Assembly (NCBI GenBank): GCA_035235625.1
Contig: CP141148.1
Span: 1,860,001-1,924,000 of the forward strand
From: Saururus chinensis
Lineage: Eukaryota; Streptophyta; Magnoliopsida; Piperales; Saururaceae
Length of the DNA stretch: 64,000 nucleotides
Reading direction: 5' to 3'
The translations under genes and the position numbers were made by a program. This document shows positions 12,951 through 24,801 of this stretch, one piece after another (position 1 is the first letter of the stretch; each line of letters opens with the position of its first letter). The notes under the pieces are model-generated. The model was not told the DNA's origin. It worked only from the letters and a program-made list of their open reading frames with translations, and ran no database searches.

Positions 12951-15900
12951 TGTAACGCCCGAGATTTTTCATACAATTTCCTTAAAATTCACAGAATTTT
13001 TTTTTTATATATAACATCTGTAAATCGGAGTAAAAATGATGAAATCAAAACCTGTGAAAATAGTTTATAATTTAAAACATCACACATCAATTTTCCATCC
13101 AAAATTTTCATCAATCAATTACACATCGTACGACCAAAGCAAATATCCTAAGGTGCTACTCAAAAACAAACGTAAGACTAAATTACCATGATCATGGATT
13201 TTTAAATACAAATAACTCCCAGGCGTCACCGAGTACAAGTCTCGTAAGAGTCTACATTCTGATCCAAACTAAAAGTCTAGAAGATATAAACAACTTACTT
13301 CTCATCTCACCCAATACATTAGATCGTGACACAAAAATATACACGCATTGAGTCAAATATACCTGAATCAAAGGGGAAATAATCCTCCACAGAAACAAGC
13401 ATCCATCTCCAGGAGCTCTCCAACACAACCTACAAAAGCCTCCCGAACCACGGGGCTAAAAAATATAGGGTAATGAGTATTTTTATACTCAGTAGGAAAA
13501 TACCCAATAGGGGAATCTAAATAGTGAACTCAATAAGTTCATAAATACATGCGTCATGCAACTCAACATGAAGCAAACAACATATAACATAATTATGCAC
13601 ATATGCATATCAACACGCATAACACACCATCAAACCAAACTTACACAAACACCCTTAATTAGGGTCTTACAACTTACTCATACCATCAAAGGCATACTCA
13701 TACAGCTTACACATACTTGTACAACCTTACTCATACAATCTTACACTTAATGTCGTACTCATATTCAAACTCTTACAATCGTGCTCATACTCACTCTTAT
13801 AGTCATGCTCATACTCATAATCATATGCTTACTCAGAAACGCACATACTCAGTCATATAGTCGTATACATAGTATTGACCACTGAAGCTCATTACAACTA
13901 ATAAGCTCCAGCGTCAAAAAGGAAAAGAATGCCACTGGGGGCATCACCTTAACCTCTGGGGAGTGACTAGACACTATGGACTTTTCTGAAGGTAAGGCAC
14001 ACCTATGCTCATGGGGCACAGGATCAAACAGGTAAGAATAGATCTATGATACTACTTACCTGAGTGCGCAAACATACATCCACACATAAGGGGTCATACA
14101 ATTGTCCACACATAAGGGGTCTTATAGTGCCAGTGCCACTCTTGGGCAGAAATCATACAGTGCCTCCTGGGTGGAATCATACAATGCCACTCTTGGGCAG
14201 GAACATATCGTGCCACTCTTGGACAGAATCATACAACGCTCTCAATAGAGCATCAAATGTCTAGGCTTCATACAACACACAAACCAAATCGAAAACATGC
14301 ATACAGTTGCTCTCAACAGAGCATCAGACGTCTGGTGCTCTATATAGTATACAGACAACATCCCGCAGGATAAACACCATGGCAAGACATGAGAAATGCT
14401 CATCTGACTCATTGTCGGCTTGCTCAAACACGAAACTTAATCCGTTCAACCCTCGGGTCTCAAACTCACAACGTTAACATTAGCTTTCTTATAATTCAAG
14501 TTTGAATTAAGTAAGTTATGCGGTATAATTATGCCAAACAAACTCACAGTTCTCGATTGATCAAACCAAAGTTGAGCCCGATCGAAACCCTAGTTCGTCA
14601 GGGCAACAGACTTCACTTACCTGTCCAAGTCACAACATAGCTCACCGTACACAAATCCTCACGTAATCATACAGGCTTTAACAACCACCTTATGGTTAAA
14701 ACATCTTACTTACATCGTCAAACTGAGCTCCTCATAGCAGATCCCCCTTATCATCCTCTTACTTAATACCCCACTTATTATACTTACTTTTCACTTCATA
14801 ATTTGTACATTATGCTTTTATAATTATGCACGCTCTTACTGTCTAATAAACCCTCATAAGTCTCCAAGCCTAAGTCTTCTTACTTACCGAACCCCTAACG
14901 TACACTCCAAACCAAACCGATCCATTTCAAATCCTCGCTCATCAAATTTATCTCTGTCTTCCATCATACACTTACACATCCAAATCCACATCCAACTTTG
15001 TACCAAACCCTTGCTACTTCTTACCGTCCATCACCCATACCTCTGCCCACACACAAAGTCCACATACGTAACTTACTCATGATCGCTAGCCATCACTAGC
15101 ATGTTCATAATACACATACATAGCATACTAACATAATCACTAGTCATCACTAGCACATACATATTCCACATCCATAAAACATATGTACAACTCATACATA
15201 TCATATGTATCTCAACGTAGCATAATTCATTATCTTACATCATGCAAACAGATCATGATTTAATATCCAAATCATGGAATCATACAATCCTAGTATGCCA
15301 CTACTTATTCAAAGCATGCTATCATGAAATTATGAGTTCAAATCTCCCCTACCTCGTAATCATGACGTTTGATGGTGAGCCCACGATGGTGGCGGCGTCG
15401 GTGGTGGAGTTGGTGGCAAAAAGCTTTTCCAAGCCGAGAGAGCTGCTATCCCAAGGTTTTAGGAAGCGCCAGAACTACTCACGGCCAAATAGAGCTGACA
15501 CATGTCAATGATAAAAATTTGTGATCCACGGTGGCACACTAGCGGTGACCGAGAAAAATATCGTGCCAACGAGTGGCAGGTGTGACCGAAGGTCTAAGTG
15601 TACACACTAAAATTTGACCGACGGTTGAAGAATACTTAACCGGTCACAAGACGTCAAAATCGGCAGTGGACAGCACCCAACGACGTCTATTTCACGTTTA
15701 CAAGGCCCACACAAGGGCGGAGGATGTGGGGCGACACTTAAGGATGGAGGAGAGGTGGAGAACTCTGGTGGTCAAATCCAAATGATGGCAGAGCCATCCG
15801 ACTGTCAAGCAGCGCCAAAGTGGCACCAAAACCATAACCCGCATGCACGGCTATGCTCAGAAGGGCGGTAGGGCCATGCCCAAGGTGACAAACAAAGACG

Positions 15901-17283
15901 GCCTTTGCTGTTGCCGTGCCGAGGTAAGCCGACTAGAGGCCAATCGACGTTCGGCGAGGGTAAGACGGTGGTGCTTTGAATGGCACGGTCAAACACATAA
16001 CCGACAGAGAGGACGCATGGCTAATGTCAAAAAATGAGGGGCGATGCCGCACTATGGCGGCCAACCATCTCTAGGCTGAGACCCACCAAACTACAAGTGT
16101 ATAGAGGAGACACTATAGTGGCCCAAAACATAAAAACGACCATAAAGCATAAAGGGGCCGGGGGACACAAGGAGCAACAAGGGGTACCCACTTCTCTGGT
16201 CGGAGCTAGGTTCGATGGAGGACAACGACAACCGGCAGTGGCAACCCTCCAGTGGCCCAAAAGAATGACAACCAAAATCGGGGAGGGGCGTCCGGTCCTG
16301 AGAAAAGGAGAGACCAAAGGGTAGGAGGAGAAACTAGCCGTGTGAGGCGGCCCCCCGACTTCTCCAGACCAAGGCGGGGCTGGACAAAGGCCGCTACACC
16401 GGTGCCGCCGGGTCGAGGCTGGCTGTCCATAAGCTCGCCAGAGGCTTGCTCTTGCCGACGTGGCCACAAATTCCCTCCAAACCAGAAATAGGGGAGAAAG
16501 GGACTGACTGGGGAAAACCGGCAGAGGGCGGAGCTAGGCTGAGAGGGGTGGCTCCCCACCGTCACCGGATCAAGGTGGGGCCGGACGAAGGTCTGATCGG
16601 TAGTGGCTTGCCGCCAGCGGCCACTGTTTAATCAAAATAGTAAGGCGGCAAAAATAGGGCAGAGAGGGAAACTGGAGTGGGGCAGCGAAGGAGACCCACT
16701 GGGGTCGGGAGGGATGGCCCAAGGCGGAGCCATGGCCGGCCAGCCGGCCCACGATGGCGGCTCAACATAGAATACAGTGAGAGAGGGAGAGAGAGTTCAC
16801 CGGGGAAAAAGGAACTCCGGGGACCGGTGGAGCAGGCTGGCGGTCGGGCTTACCATCCCGTGGCTAGCCGGGCGGAGCCCACCGGCCACCGCAGGTACTG
16901 CCACAGCACAAAAAAGAGAGAGCAGAGAGAGACCGGGGGAAACAGGGGAGGAGATCACGGCGGATCAAATCGGGCTGGGACGACGCCGAGGAGGCGGCCT
17001 GGCGATGTCGGCCGGTGGACCGCTGGTGGCGCCTGTTCGGCTCAGCCAGAACGAAGGGGGGGCTTTGGGTGGTTCTGGGCGAATCCGGAATGGAGTCGCC
17101 CGAGCCCGACGTATTCTTTTTTTTTTCTTTTCTTTTTCTCACTTATCTCTTCTCTGCACTCTCATATTTTATCGATTTTTCACACCGAAAGCGCGCGTCG
17201 AGGCCCGTGGCCTACGACAAACCCCACACCCGATTCTACAAGTACAAATATTGAGTCACGTAATAGAAATCCGTGACATTACA
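12951..17283. mobile_element. Solo long LTR (4,333 bp) inserted in the OTU domain
   Basis: It starts TGTAACGCCC and ends GTGACATTACA (TGTAA/TTACA termini), with a perfect target duplication ATAGT at 12946-12950 and 17284-17288. It has no primer binding site, polypurine tract or retroviral protein, so it is a solo LTR or an LTR-only derivative of a large retrotransposon. Its 3' 2.56 kb match 1-2809. The 3' third (15.4-17.1 kb) is very GC-rich; the open frames there are unrelated to known proteins. Confidence 0.9.
14080..14245. repeat. About 30-bp tandem repeat in the long LTR
   Basis: Four to five units of TGCCACTCTTGGGCAG plus an AATCATACAG-like spacer, preceded by two ACATAAGGGGTC units. 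It is local to this LTR; the matching part of the other copy lies outside the window. Confidence 0.75.
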
Positions 17284-20200
17284 ATAGTTATGCACAATAT
17301 CTTAGAAAATATCAACAATGGAACATTATAGAGCGATGCAATTGCATATCCCATGTCCGGTATTGTCATCCATTTATTACTTGGAGCCACATTATTGAAG
17401 CAAGCCAAACTTCTTAAGAGTTCGTCAACCCTTTCGGGCCCACCGAAAAATTTTTCATAATCAGCCTTATTAAGTAATAGTTCATATATCAAATCAGAAT
17501 GTACCTTCCTCCATCAACCCTCATCCATTCCTAAAAGCAATGAGATTACATGGAAGCCACAATGGCCATCTGCAGGGACGTCAACAATATTCTTCACATA
17601 TGGGGTAATGATTTTAGGAATGTAGTGCAAGTATTTGTCCTTGACATTCTCTTGGGACTTCTTTGTGATCTTCAATTTCTTCATTCCAACACTATGTTCA
17701 GCTTTAATATCAACAATAACATATTCAAAACCAGAAGGGTCTCTTTTTGTAGAATTCTCATGCTTATTTTTACTCCCTTTTGGTTTACCGCGTGACCTGG
17801 AGGTTGTTGTAGGCATTTCCATCCATGTTGCCTTCGAATCTGCAATTTGCTTGCATTGTACTAATATTTGTGATTTAACAATATCACTATCCATCTCAAA
17901 CCAGCGTATGATGTTATTCATAGCTTTCTATTAGTGCATGCCTCATCAAAGAAGTTTTTGGTGTTACAACATACAATTGTTTCCATTGGTTGTGTATTTC
18001 ACATAGTGGAACCGGGCTTCCTTCAAGAAACCAATTTGACAATTGGTGTTTACATGGTAGACCATGTGTATTTCTTAATTCATGTTGGCAATGCTCCTCT
18101 GTAATAGGATAGTTCCCCACTTTTTCTTTTCTTCATCTATCAAATTTAAAGCGGCTCGTGAGACTAATCCAACTACATCTTTATAAAATGGATCTCAAAA
18201 GTGATGACATCTCTTAAATCTACTTTCTTCAAAAGATTTTATCACTTCAATATGTTAAAGAGTGATGACTTCATCAATATTGCTCCAAGCTTGTAGAATG
18301 TTAGCCATCGAAGATTGCAATCCCATCTTGATTTTAGCATGCATACTCTCAGCTCTATTGCTAGTCTTATTGCCTAAATGCATGTAGTTGTTCGTCCAAG
18401 CTCCAACAAATTATTTTTTGTATGGCTCTAACCAAGTGGACTGAAGATACTTCAAGACATTCGGGTAGTATTTGAACTCCATGTCCAACCTATTGATTGT
18501 TTCTTCATATTCACTCTAAGTTGCTACATATACAACTGCATTCCAACTGTGCACAAAATTAACCCAAGTTGTCTCTGTATCAAAAGATTTACGACAATTC
18601 TTCATTATCCTCATAGAAATATGCCATAAGCAAAGCATGTCCTTCAAACTAAGAAAGACCACTTCAATTGCATTCATTAATGTTAGTTCTTTATCTGTCA
18701 CAAATACTATTGGTAGGTCACCACCATCCAACAAAGACTTAAATCTTTCTAGTGCCCAAATATATTCACTCTCATTTTCTGATGAGATAAATGATAAACA
18801 AGTGAAGAAAGATTTATATGTGGATGTTATTCCAACGATCAATAAAACTGGAAGACCATACCTATTAGTTTTATATGTGCAGTCCATCACAAACACATGG
18901 GGAAACAAGTTGGCTAGTCGCACTGACATTGGATTAGCAAAAAATAAAGATGATACTATCTTTGTGTCTTTATCTTTCTTATGATAGCAAACATATCCGG
19001 ATTCATCAATTCGCTTCATGAGCTCCTACAACACAGTTCTACCCTCCTATTGAGTCAAATTCAATCGAATACGAACATTGTAGATTGTCTTCATAGTTGT
19101 GTAGTTTGAAGGGTCTGCTTCCTTCATTGATAGCAATATTTGACAAGGTTTCAACCCTATCTTTGACAGATTTTTCAAAACTTTTTTCTCTTTATCCTTT
19201 AGTCTTCCTACATATGCATGCCCTTCTCCAAATTGACCTGGGGGTAATTGTGTCTACCACAAATAACACGCAGCTTCCATCCATCAACACCATTGATAGA
19301 TATTTCTCTTCCATGCAGCATGAATGGACAACCACATTTTTTTGTGCTAGTCTCTCTATGTTTTTTTTCATTGGTATTCAATATGGTCGTGTAAGATTTT
19401 CTATAATGACCTACCCTTTCACATGCTAGTGTAACTCGTGGCCTTCTCTTTCGAGCATCTGATTTTAGTATTATGAGCACGATTCCATAATGCAAACAAG
19501 TTTCTCTCGCCCATTTTTCCAAATCTTCTCGTGTTTGGAAAACCTATAACATAAACACAATACATATTTCTTGTCATTAATTCCAAACAATAACAATAAC
19601 TAATAATTAATTAAATTTTACCTTATCTTCATTAAGTGCAAAAGAAATATCGGTGTTAAGAATGTCCCCATGAATTTGGCTTTGGCTTCCTATGTTATCC
19701 TGTTAAGAATGTGCATGTTGTAAAGGTAAAAAATCATTTATGTTGCTCACATTTACCAACCATATTATACAAGTATTTAACTTGCAACTATTTTATATGT
19801 ATAAAGTAAAATATACCTCTTCAGGTTCCATATTTGCTTCATCATCGGATGATTCATATTAAGGCATTTCTTTTAATGAACATTCAATCCTCTCCTCTAT
19901 CTCATCATTTGATTCCGAAATACCACTACTTTGTATAATAGAAGTCATCCATGATGTAAATGATGACAATTCTCCGACAAAAGGATCCATTCCTTCAATA
20001 CCAACTACTATATGAAAATGCACAAAAGAATTGTTAAACTTCATTATAATATAAAAAAAGTAGAATAAGACTATCAGTTACCTTGGTAAAGCAAGTGCAT
20101 CAATTATATTGAATTGCTCGTTTCATGGGCTATTTTGATAAAACTATGTAGACATTGTATTTCTTTTGATGATTTTTTTTCTATAGTAGACATATTGATA

Positions 20201-20420
20201 AAACTATGCAAACATATTGATATTATTCCTATTATATGTTGATTCTAAAATGTGTATATAATACATTACTTTTTGGGAAAATTATATAAATAATAATAAT
20301 AAATATTTACCATTTTAAACCACTTTGGGAAATATTTCCCAAAGTGGTGTTCCTTTTTGCCACGCAGGCACCAGTTGCTTAGCTGGCGCCTACGTGGCTT
20401 TTTTTTTAATTTTTAAGTTA

Positions 20421-20483
20421 ATTTTGTCGTTTAGAAGGACGAAATTGGTTTTAAGCTGATTTCGTCCTTCTAAACGACAAAAT
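20421..20483. repeat. 25-bp perfect inverted repeat (hairpin) in the MULE TIR
   Basis: Arms 20421-20445 and 20459-20483 are exact complements around a 13-nt loop; the arm core is TCGTTTAGAAGGACGAAAT. Two more copies of the TTTCGTCCTTCTAAA word follow in the same TIR, and the other TIR has an equivalent set (22,568-22,770). Confidence 0.92.
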
Positions 20484-20729
20484 CGGTTTATAACCAATTG
20501 ATCCGGTTTCGTCATTCTGAACGACAAAATTACCACTCTTCTCCCATTTCAGCTCTCAGTTGGCTGATTTCGTCCTTCTAAAGGACAAAATCAAATTAAT
20601 TTAAAAAAAAAAATTATTTGAAACTAACTTTATCACCTGTCCTTGTTCATTCATTCAAAACATACACAATACATACACAATTGCATTCATTCCACCAATT
20701 TCATGCATAACAAATATAACATTAAAGTG

Positions 20730-21740
20730 TATAAAGTGGCTCCACTTCATAATACGGCAGCTCTTCATCATCTACATTCATATCATTTGCAGCAATAGCA
20801 TTGTCTACCGCATCATCCCCCTCACCGTCAACCATCCGTTGAGCGCTTTCTTCACCTCTAACCCCTTCTTCATTCATGTCAGAATCTTCTCGACTTGCTC
20901 CGTCAATATTATCTTCACCTTCATTAGCCTCATTTTCATCAATAATATCTTCATCGTGGACATATCCCCCCTACATATAAACATCACATATGTATTAAAT
21001 TTCATATGCCTAAAAAAGTTATATTCATTTATGAATATATATTTCACCTTTGATTGGATGGTCCAGCATTGGTATGACCAACATACGTGTAAGGGTAATG
21101 AATGCCCATCGAACTTTGAGTTTCATACCATGCACCGCCATGTGGGTCATGTGCATGCATTGTGGACCTTCCATATTACACACAAAATTCACAATTTAGC
21201 TAAACATATTTTCATTAATAATTATAAGATTCAAAACGTATTCACAACTAAATCAACTTTACCTCCAATTAGGTCCACTTCCATCGCAATTAGGGGCAGA
21301 CGACCTATGACGTTCATTTGAAGCTACTGTAATAGATAAATTTCCTTCTTCGTCATCCACCAACATTTGCATATGCCTTTCATTGTTCACATTTCTATCC
21401 GAGCTCCTGTGTGAGCTCCTATGCGAGCTCCTATGTAAACTACTTCGCCTTTCACTAGGCACTCGGGCCTCTTTTTCGAGAAATAACTCGAAAGCAATTG
21501 CGTGACGCGAATGGTGAAACATAAAACCCATTGTGCATCATCATTTATGCATATTAATGTCATTCTCGAACTATACAATGGAATATTACATTTGATAGTA
21601 ATTTTCCATCTTCTTCGATCCCACCCAACCTTGTTTGCTACTTGCATCTCAAATTCATCATACGTAGACGGTCTCTTAATTAATAATCCTTCTGTGGATC
21701 CATCATAGGTAAGTAAAAAACTAACCATTTCTTCTGCCAT
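20730..21740 (-). pseudogene. MuDR-like N-terminal fragment inside the small MULE
   Basis: It starts MAEEMVSFLLTYDG at 21740, followed by STYDEFEMQVANKVG and ICINDDAQWVLCF, the pattern of the N-terminal region of MuDR-type transposases. A frameshift then leads into a Ser/Arg-rich stretch with repeated HRSS (21,259-21,531), a donor site near 21,262, a second segment with HDPHGGAWYETQSSMG (about 21,055-21,170), and an acidic segment (GYVHDEDIIDENEANEGED; 20,730-20,965). No DDE transposase domain follows. It is a truncated, broken gene. Confidence 0.7.
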
Positions 21741-22091
21741 TTCTATTCACTTAATTCATAAACAATAGATTAAATTAATATTAGATTAAGCAAATATTTT
21801 AAAACTAAGAGGCTAAAATTAGATTAAGCAATGGCCTCGTATATCAACGAGTAATAATCATACACTTTATCACATATTTCTTCTCTTATCCAAAAAAGAC
21901 ACCAAATATTTTCATACACTTCTTCAAACATTACATCTACCATATTGATAAAAATATTAAACTAATACTGACATCTACCCTAACCAAACTATTGCTAGCT
22001 CATATTCTCTATTAAATTAGGCTTTGATTTTAAACAAAAATGCCAATCAATAGGGGCATAAAATACCACAGCAATATTTAAATAAAACCAA

Positions 22092-22222
22092 GAGATTTTC
22101 CAAGTATATAAACATGGTAACCAACATATTTTTAAAGTATATACGCATAAAAACTAATATATTTTCCAAGTATATACGCATAGAAACTAATAGATTTTCC
22201 AAGTATATAAGCATATCATGAA
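22092..22222. repeat. 33-bp tandem repeat, about 4 units
   Basis: CCAAGTATATA(C/A)GCATA recurs at a spacing of 33 bp (about 22,101, 22,134, 22,167 and 22,200) inside the small MULE, upstream of its gene fragment. Confidence 0.85.
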
Positions 22223-23224
22223 GACTTTAAATTAATGAGCAAATTTCCTAATCAATGAAATTAAAATAGTTGTAAAACAACACAACATCTTTAGAGCAAT
22301 AATCCTAAAAAACAAAGATTTAATACATTGCACAATACATATGTTTGAATTAGAGATAATTAGGTTACCTGACAGCGGGGCAAATTTGACGCGGCTTGGA
22401 TAGCGGATGACGAAAACGGCAGAGGGGCGGAGGAGGCGGGACCAGTGGCGGGCCGGACGACGACAGTAAGAGCGGCGACGGAGCAGAACCTTGGTTCAGC
22501 AGACGAAAAAAGCTACTATAAACACGACTGGAGGCGGAGGCGAAGTCGGGATAAAACGACAATGATTTTGTTGTTTAGAAGGACAAAATCAACTTAAGCT
22601 GATTTCGTCCTTCTAAACGATGCAATCAGCACCGAACGCTGAAATGGAAGAAGTGTGGAAATTTCGTCGTTCAAAATGACGAAACCGGGTCAACTGGTCA
22701 TAAGCCGATTTTGTTGTTTAGAAAGACGAAATCAGCTTAAAACCAATTTCGTCCTTCTAAACAACGAAATCAACTTAAAAATTAACTTAAAACCACGTAG
22801 GCGCCAACTGCTTGGCTAGCACTTGCGTGGCAAAAAGGAACACCACTTTGGGAAATATTTTCCAAAGTGGTTTAAAATGGTAAATATTTTTTTTATTTAT
22901 ATAATTTTCCCTTAATTTTTTATATGGAAGCCCTATTAGATGTAGTCAAATATTCAAGAAGAGATAATTTTGTCCGACAGTATTGATTTAAGTGAAAGCA
23001 ATAATGAGAAACTTCATGCATGCAAGATGATGAGTTATACTATTGAGGTAAAGAAGAAGTTTTATCAGTGCATTGGTTATTTTAGCTTCATCATGTCAAT
23101 ATAATGGTCTTCTACGTAGATCACTGTCATTAAAAGTAGTATTTTACTTTGTAAATAAAAGCTTACAAACCTATTCCTTTTTACTTGTGACTACTAACAA
23201 TTTGGCGACCAAAATAAGAGTACT

Positions 23225-23901
23225 TCTAGCAAACCTTCTAGTCTCTCGGTGGATGCCCACCGTATGATTCCATGTAATTTGTCGAGGGGCACCCACCGAG
23301 TGAAGATTTCCATAAACATTGTCGCAGTGCAGAGTGGAAACCTATCTGCTATCTCAGTGGGCTCCCACCATATGGGTTCATGTAATCTGTCAGGGGGTGC
23401 CTACCGTGAGAGCATATCCAAAAACATTGCCAAGGCAAATTACCTAATAATTCAATTTTAGTTTCACTTCAGCAGATTTATAATTCATCAAAAACAATAG
23501 AATGATTTAAGAAGTAATGAAAAATTTCATGCATGCAAAATGATGAGTAATACTATTGAGGTAAAGAAGATTAAAACATGTTGTCCCTTAAAAAACTCTT
23601 AATCGTCATTGTCGCAGTGCAGAGTGGAAACCTATCTGCTATCTCAGTGGGCTCCCACCATATGGGTTCATGTAATCTGTCAGGGGGTGCCTACCGTGAG
23701 AGCATATCCAAAAACATTGCCAAGGCAAATTACCTAATAATTCAATTTTAGTTTCACTTCAGCAGATTTATAATTCATCAAAAACAATAGAATGATTTAA
23801 GAAGTAATGAAAAATTTCATGCATGCAAAATGATGAGTAATACAATACTATTGAGGTAAAGAAGATTAAAACATGTTGTCCCTTAAAAAACTCTTAATCG
23901 T
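23225..23901. repeat. Minisatellite-related units and a 290-bp tandem duplication
   Basis: 23,225-23,430 holds two units akin to the 106-bp minisatellite (GGTGG.TGCCCACCGTATG). A block at 23317-23606 is then repeated head to tail at 23607-23901. The copies look identical apart from a 5-bp insertion in the second (AATACAATACTATT), so the duplication is recent. A third, diverged copy of its end (CATGCATGCAAGATGATGAG) lies at 23,015-23,060. Confidence 0.92.
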
Positions 23902-24801
23902 CCCCTGCTTACTGGTTGTTGTTTTCTTAAGCCTTTCTTCTTCCCTGGTAGATCAATGCTTTCTTCTCACTCTTCAACTATGTTCGACCACTGATCCACA
24001 ACATTCAAAATGAAGCACCGACGACCGTAACTTCCACGGTGGCAAATGCTAAGCGGGAAAAACAGGGTTTCCAAAGCGATCAAACCCAAAACCCAAATGC
24101 ACAACACCAATAACGTTCAAACCCAAAATCACACTAGGAGAAGTGATCGATGATCCAAAAGTTTGTTGCTTTCTGAAGCTTCTTCAGCGTGTACTCAGGG
24201 AAGATTGCCGCCAACATAGGAGATGCATGGGAGACGATACGTCATGGCACTCTGTAACTTTTCCTGTTTGTTTATTTGGGGGTAATGACTTGGGAAAAAA
24301 TGTGGGGGCATACGGGGTACAAAAGTAATCGAAAATTACCCAATTTTGTCTCTGTAATGGGGTACTGAGGGTTTTCTAGGGGTGCATATAGACATAAGGA
24401 AATCCATAAATCATATGTTCCATCAACAGCCTTGCCGACATGTCAATGACTATCAGTGACTTCATCGACACATCAAATCCTATCGATAGTGACATGAGGT
24501 TCATCGGTAACCTCATGGACAGGTCAATGTCTTTACCAATAACCATCGATAATTTTACCGACGCATCAAACCTTATTGACAGAATCTATCAGTGACGTTA
24601 CATATGGGTCGGCGCCCTCACCATCAATGAGTTCACCATCGATGAGTTCACCGATGACCACTGGTGAGTTCACCAACACATTGAACCTTATCAATAGAAA
24701 TGTGAGGAAATTTTGCATGTGCGCAATATTTCCCCGCGGGTGGAATTTTGCCCGATATTTAAATAAAAAATCAAAAAAATAGCAATGCTCACATTGAGTG
24801 T
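23902..24801. other. Intergenic DNA with degenerate repeats
   Basis: No gene recognised. 24,225-24,390 resembles 27,910-28,060 in the same orientation (GTTTATTTGGG, a G-rich GGGG(C/T)A box, then ACGGGGTA/ATGGGGTA and GGGGTGCATATAG). 24,425-24,700 is a degenerate series of 'ACCGACGCATCAAACCTTAT' and 'ACCATCGATGAGTTC' words. Confidence 0.45.

Larger units (their letters stand above)
12696..19990 (-). pseudogene. FAR1-MULE transposase with C-terminal OTU-like domain, split by an LTR
   Basis: Minus-strand gene of a Mutator-like (MULE) transposon. Exon 1 is 19990-19817 (start MDPFVGELSSF, one internal stop), exon 2 is 19699-19622, and the large exon 3 starts at 19543. Order: FAR1-type zinc cluster (KKCGCPFMLHGR...W.LRVICGRHNY, about 19,250-19,400), MULE transposase domain (VFVMDCTYKTNRYGLPVL, VFVTDKELTLMNAI, CLWHI; 18,516-19,019), SWIM-like CQHE...LPCKH (about 18,050-18,095), then an OTU-like cysteine protease region with PADGHCGFHV (catalytic Asp/Cys loop, 17,540-17,580). 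The OTU frame is interrupted by the LTR at 12951-17283 and resumes in the same frame to the stop at 12696, including CHFVAVYV, which carries the likely catalytic His. At least two frameshifts and several stops make it a pseudogene. Confidence 0.85.
20275..22911 (-). mobile_element. MULE deletion derivative with 330-bp hairpin-rich TIRs
   Basis: The ends GGGAAAATTATATAAAT and ATTTATATAATTTTCCC are inverted copies, and the similarity extends inward about 325-350 bp on each side (20275-20600; 22558-22911). A 9-bp target duplication is present with one mismatch: TTACTTTTT (20266-20274) and TTAATTTTT (22912-22920). Nine bases is the hallmark of Mutator-type insertion. Inside, the minus strand carries only the N-terminal part of a MuDR-like protein. 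The transposase core is missing, so the element is non-autonomous. Confidence 0.9.
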
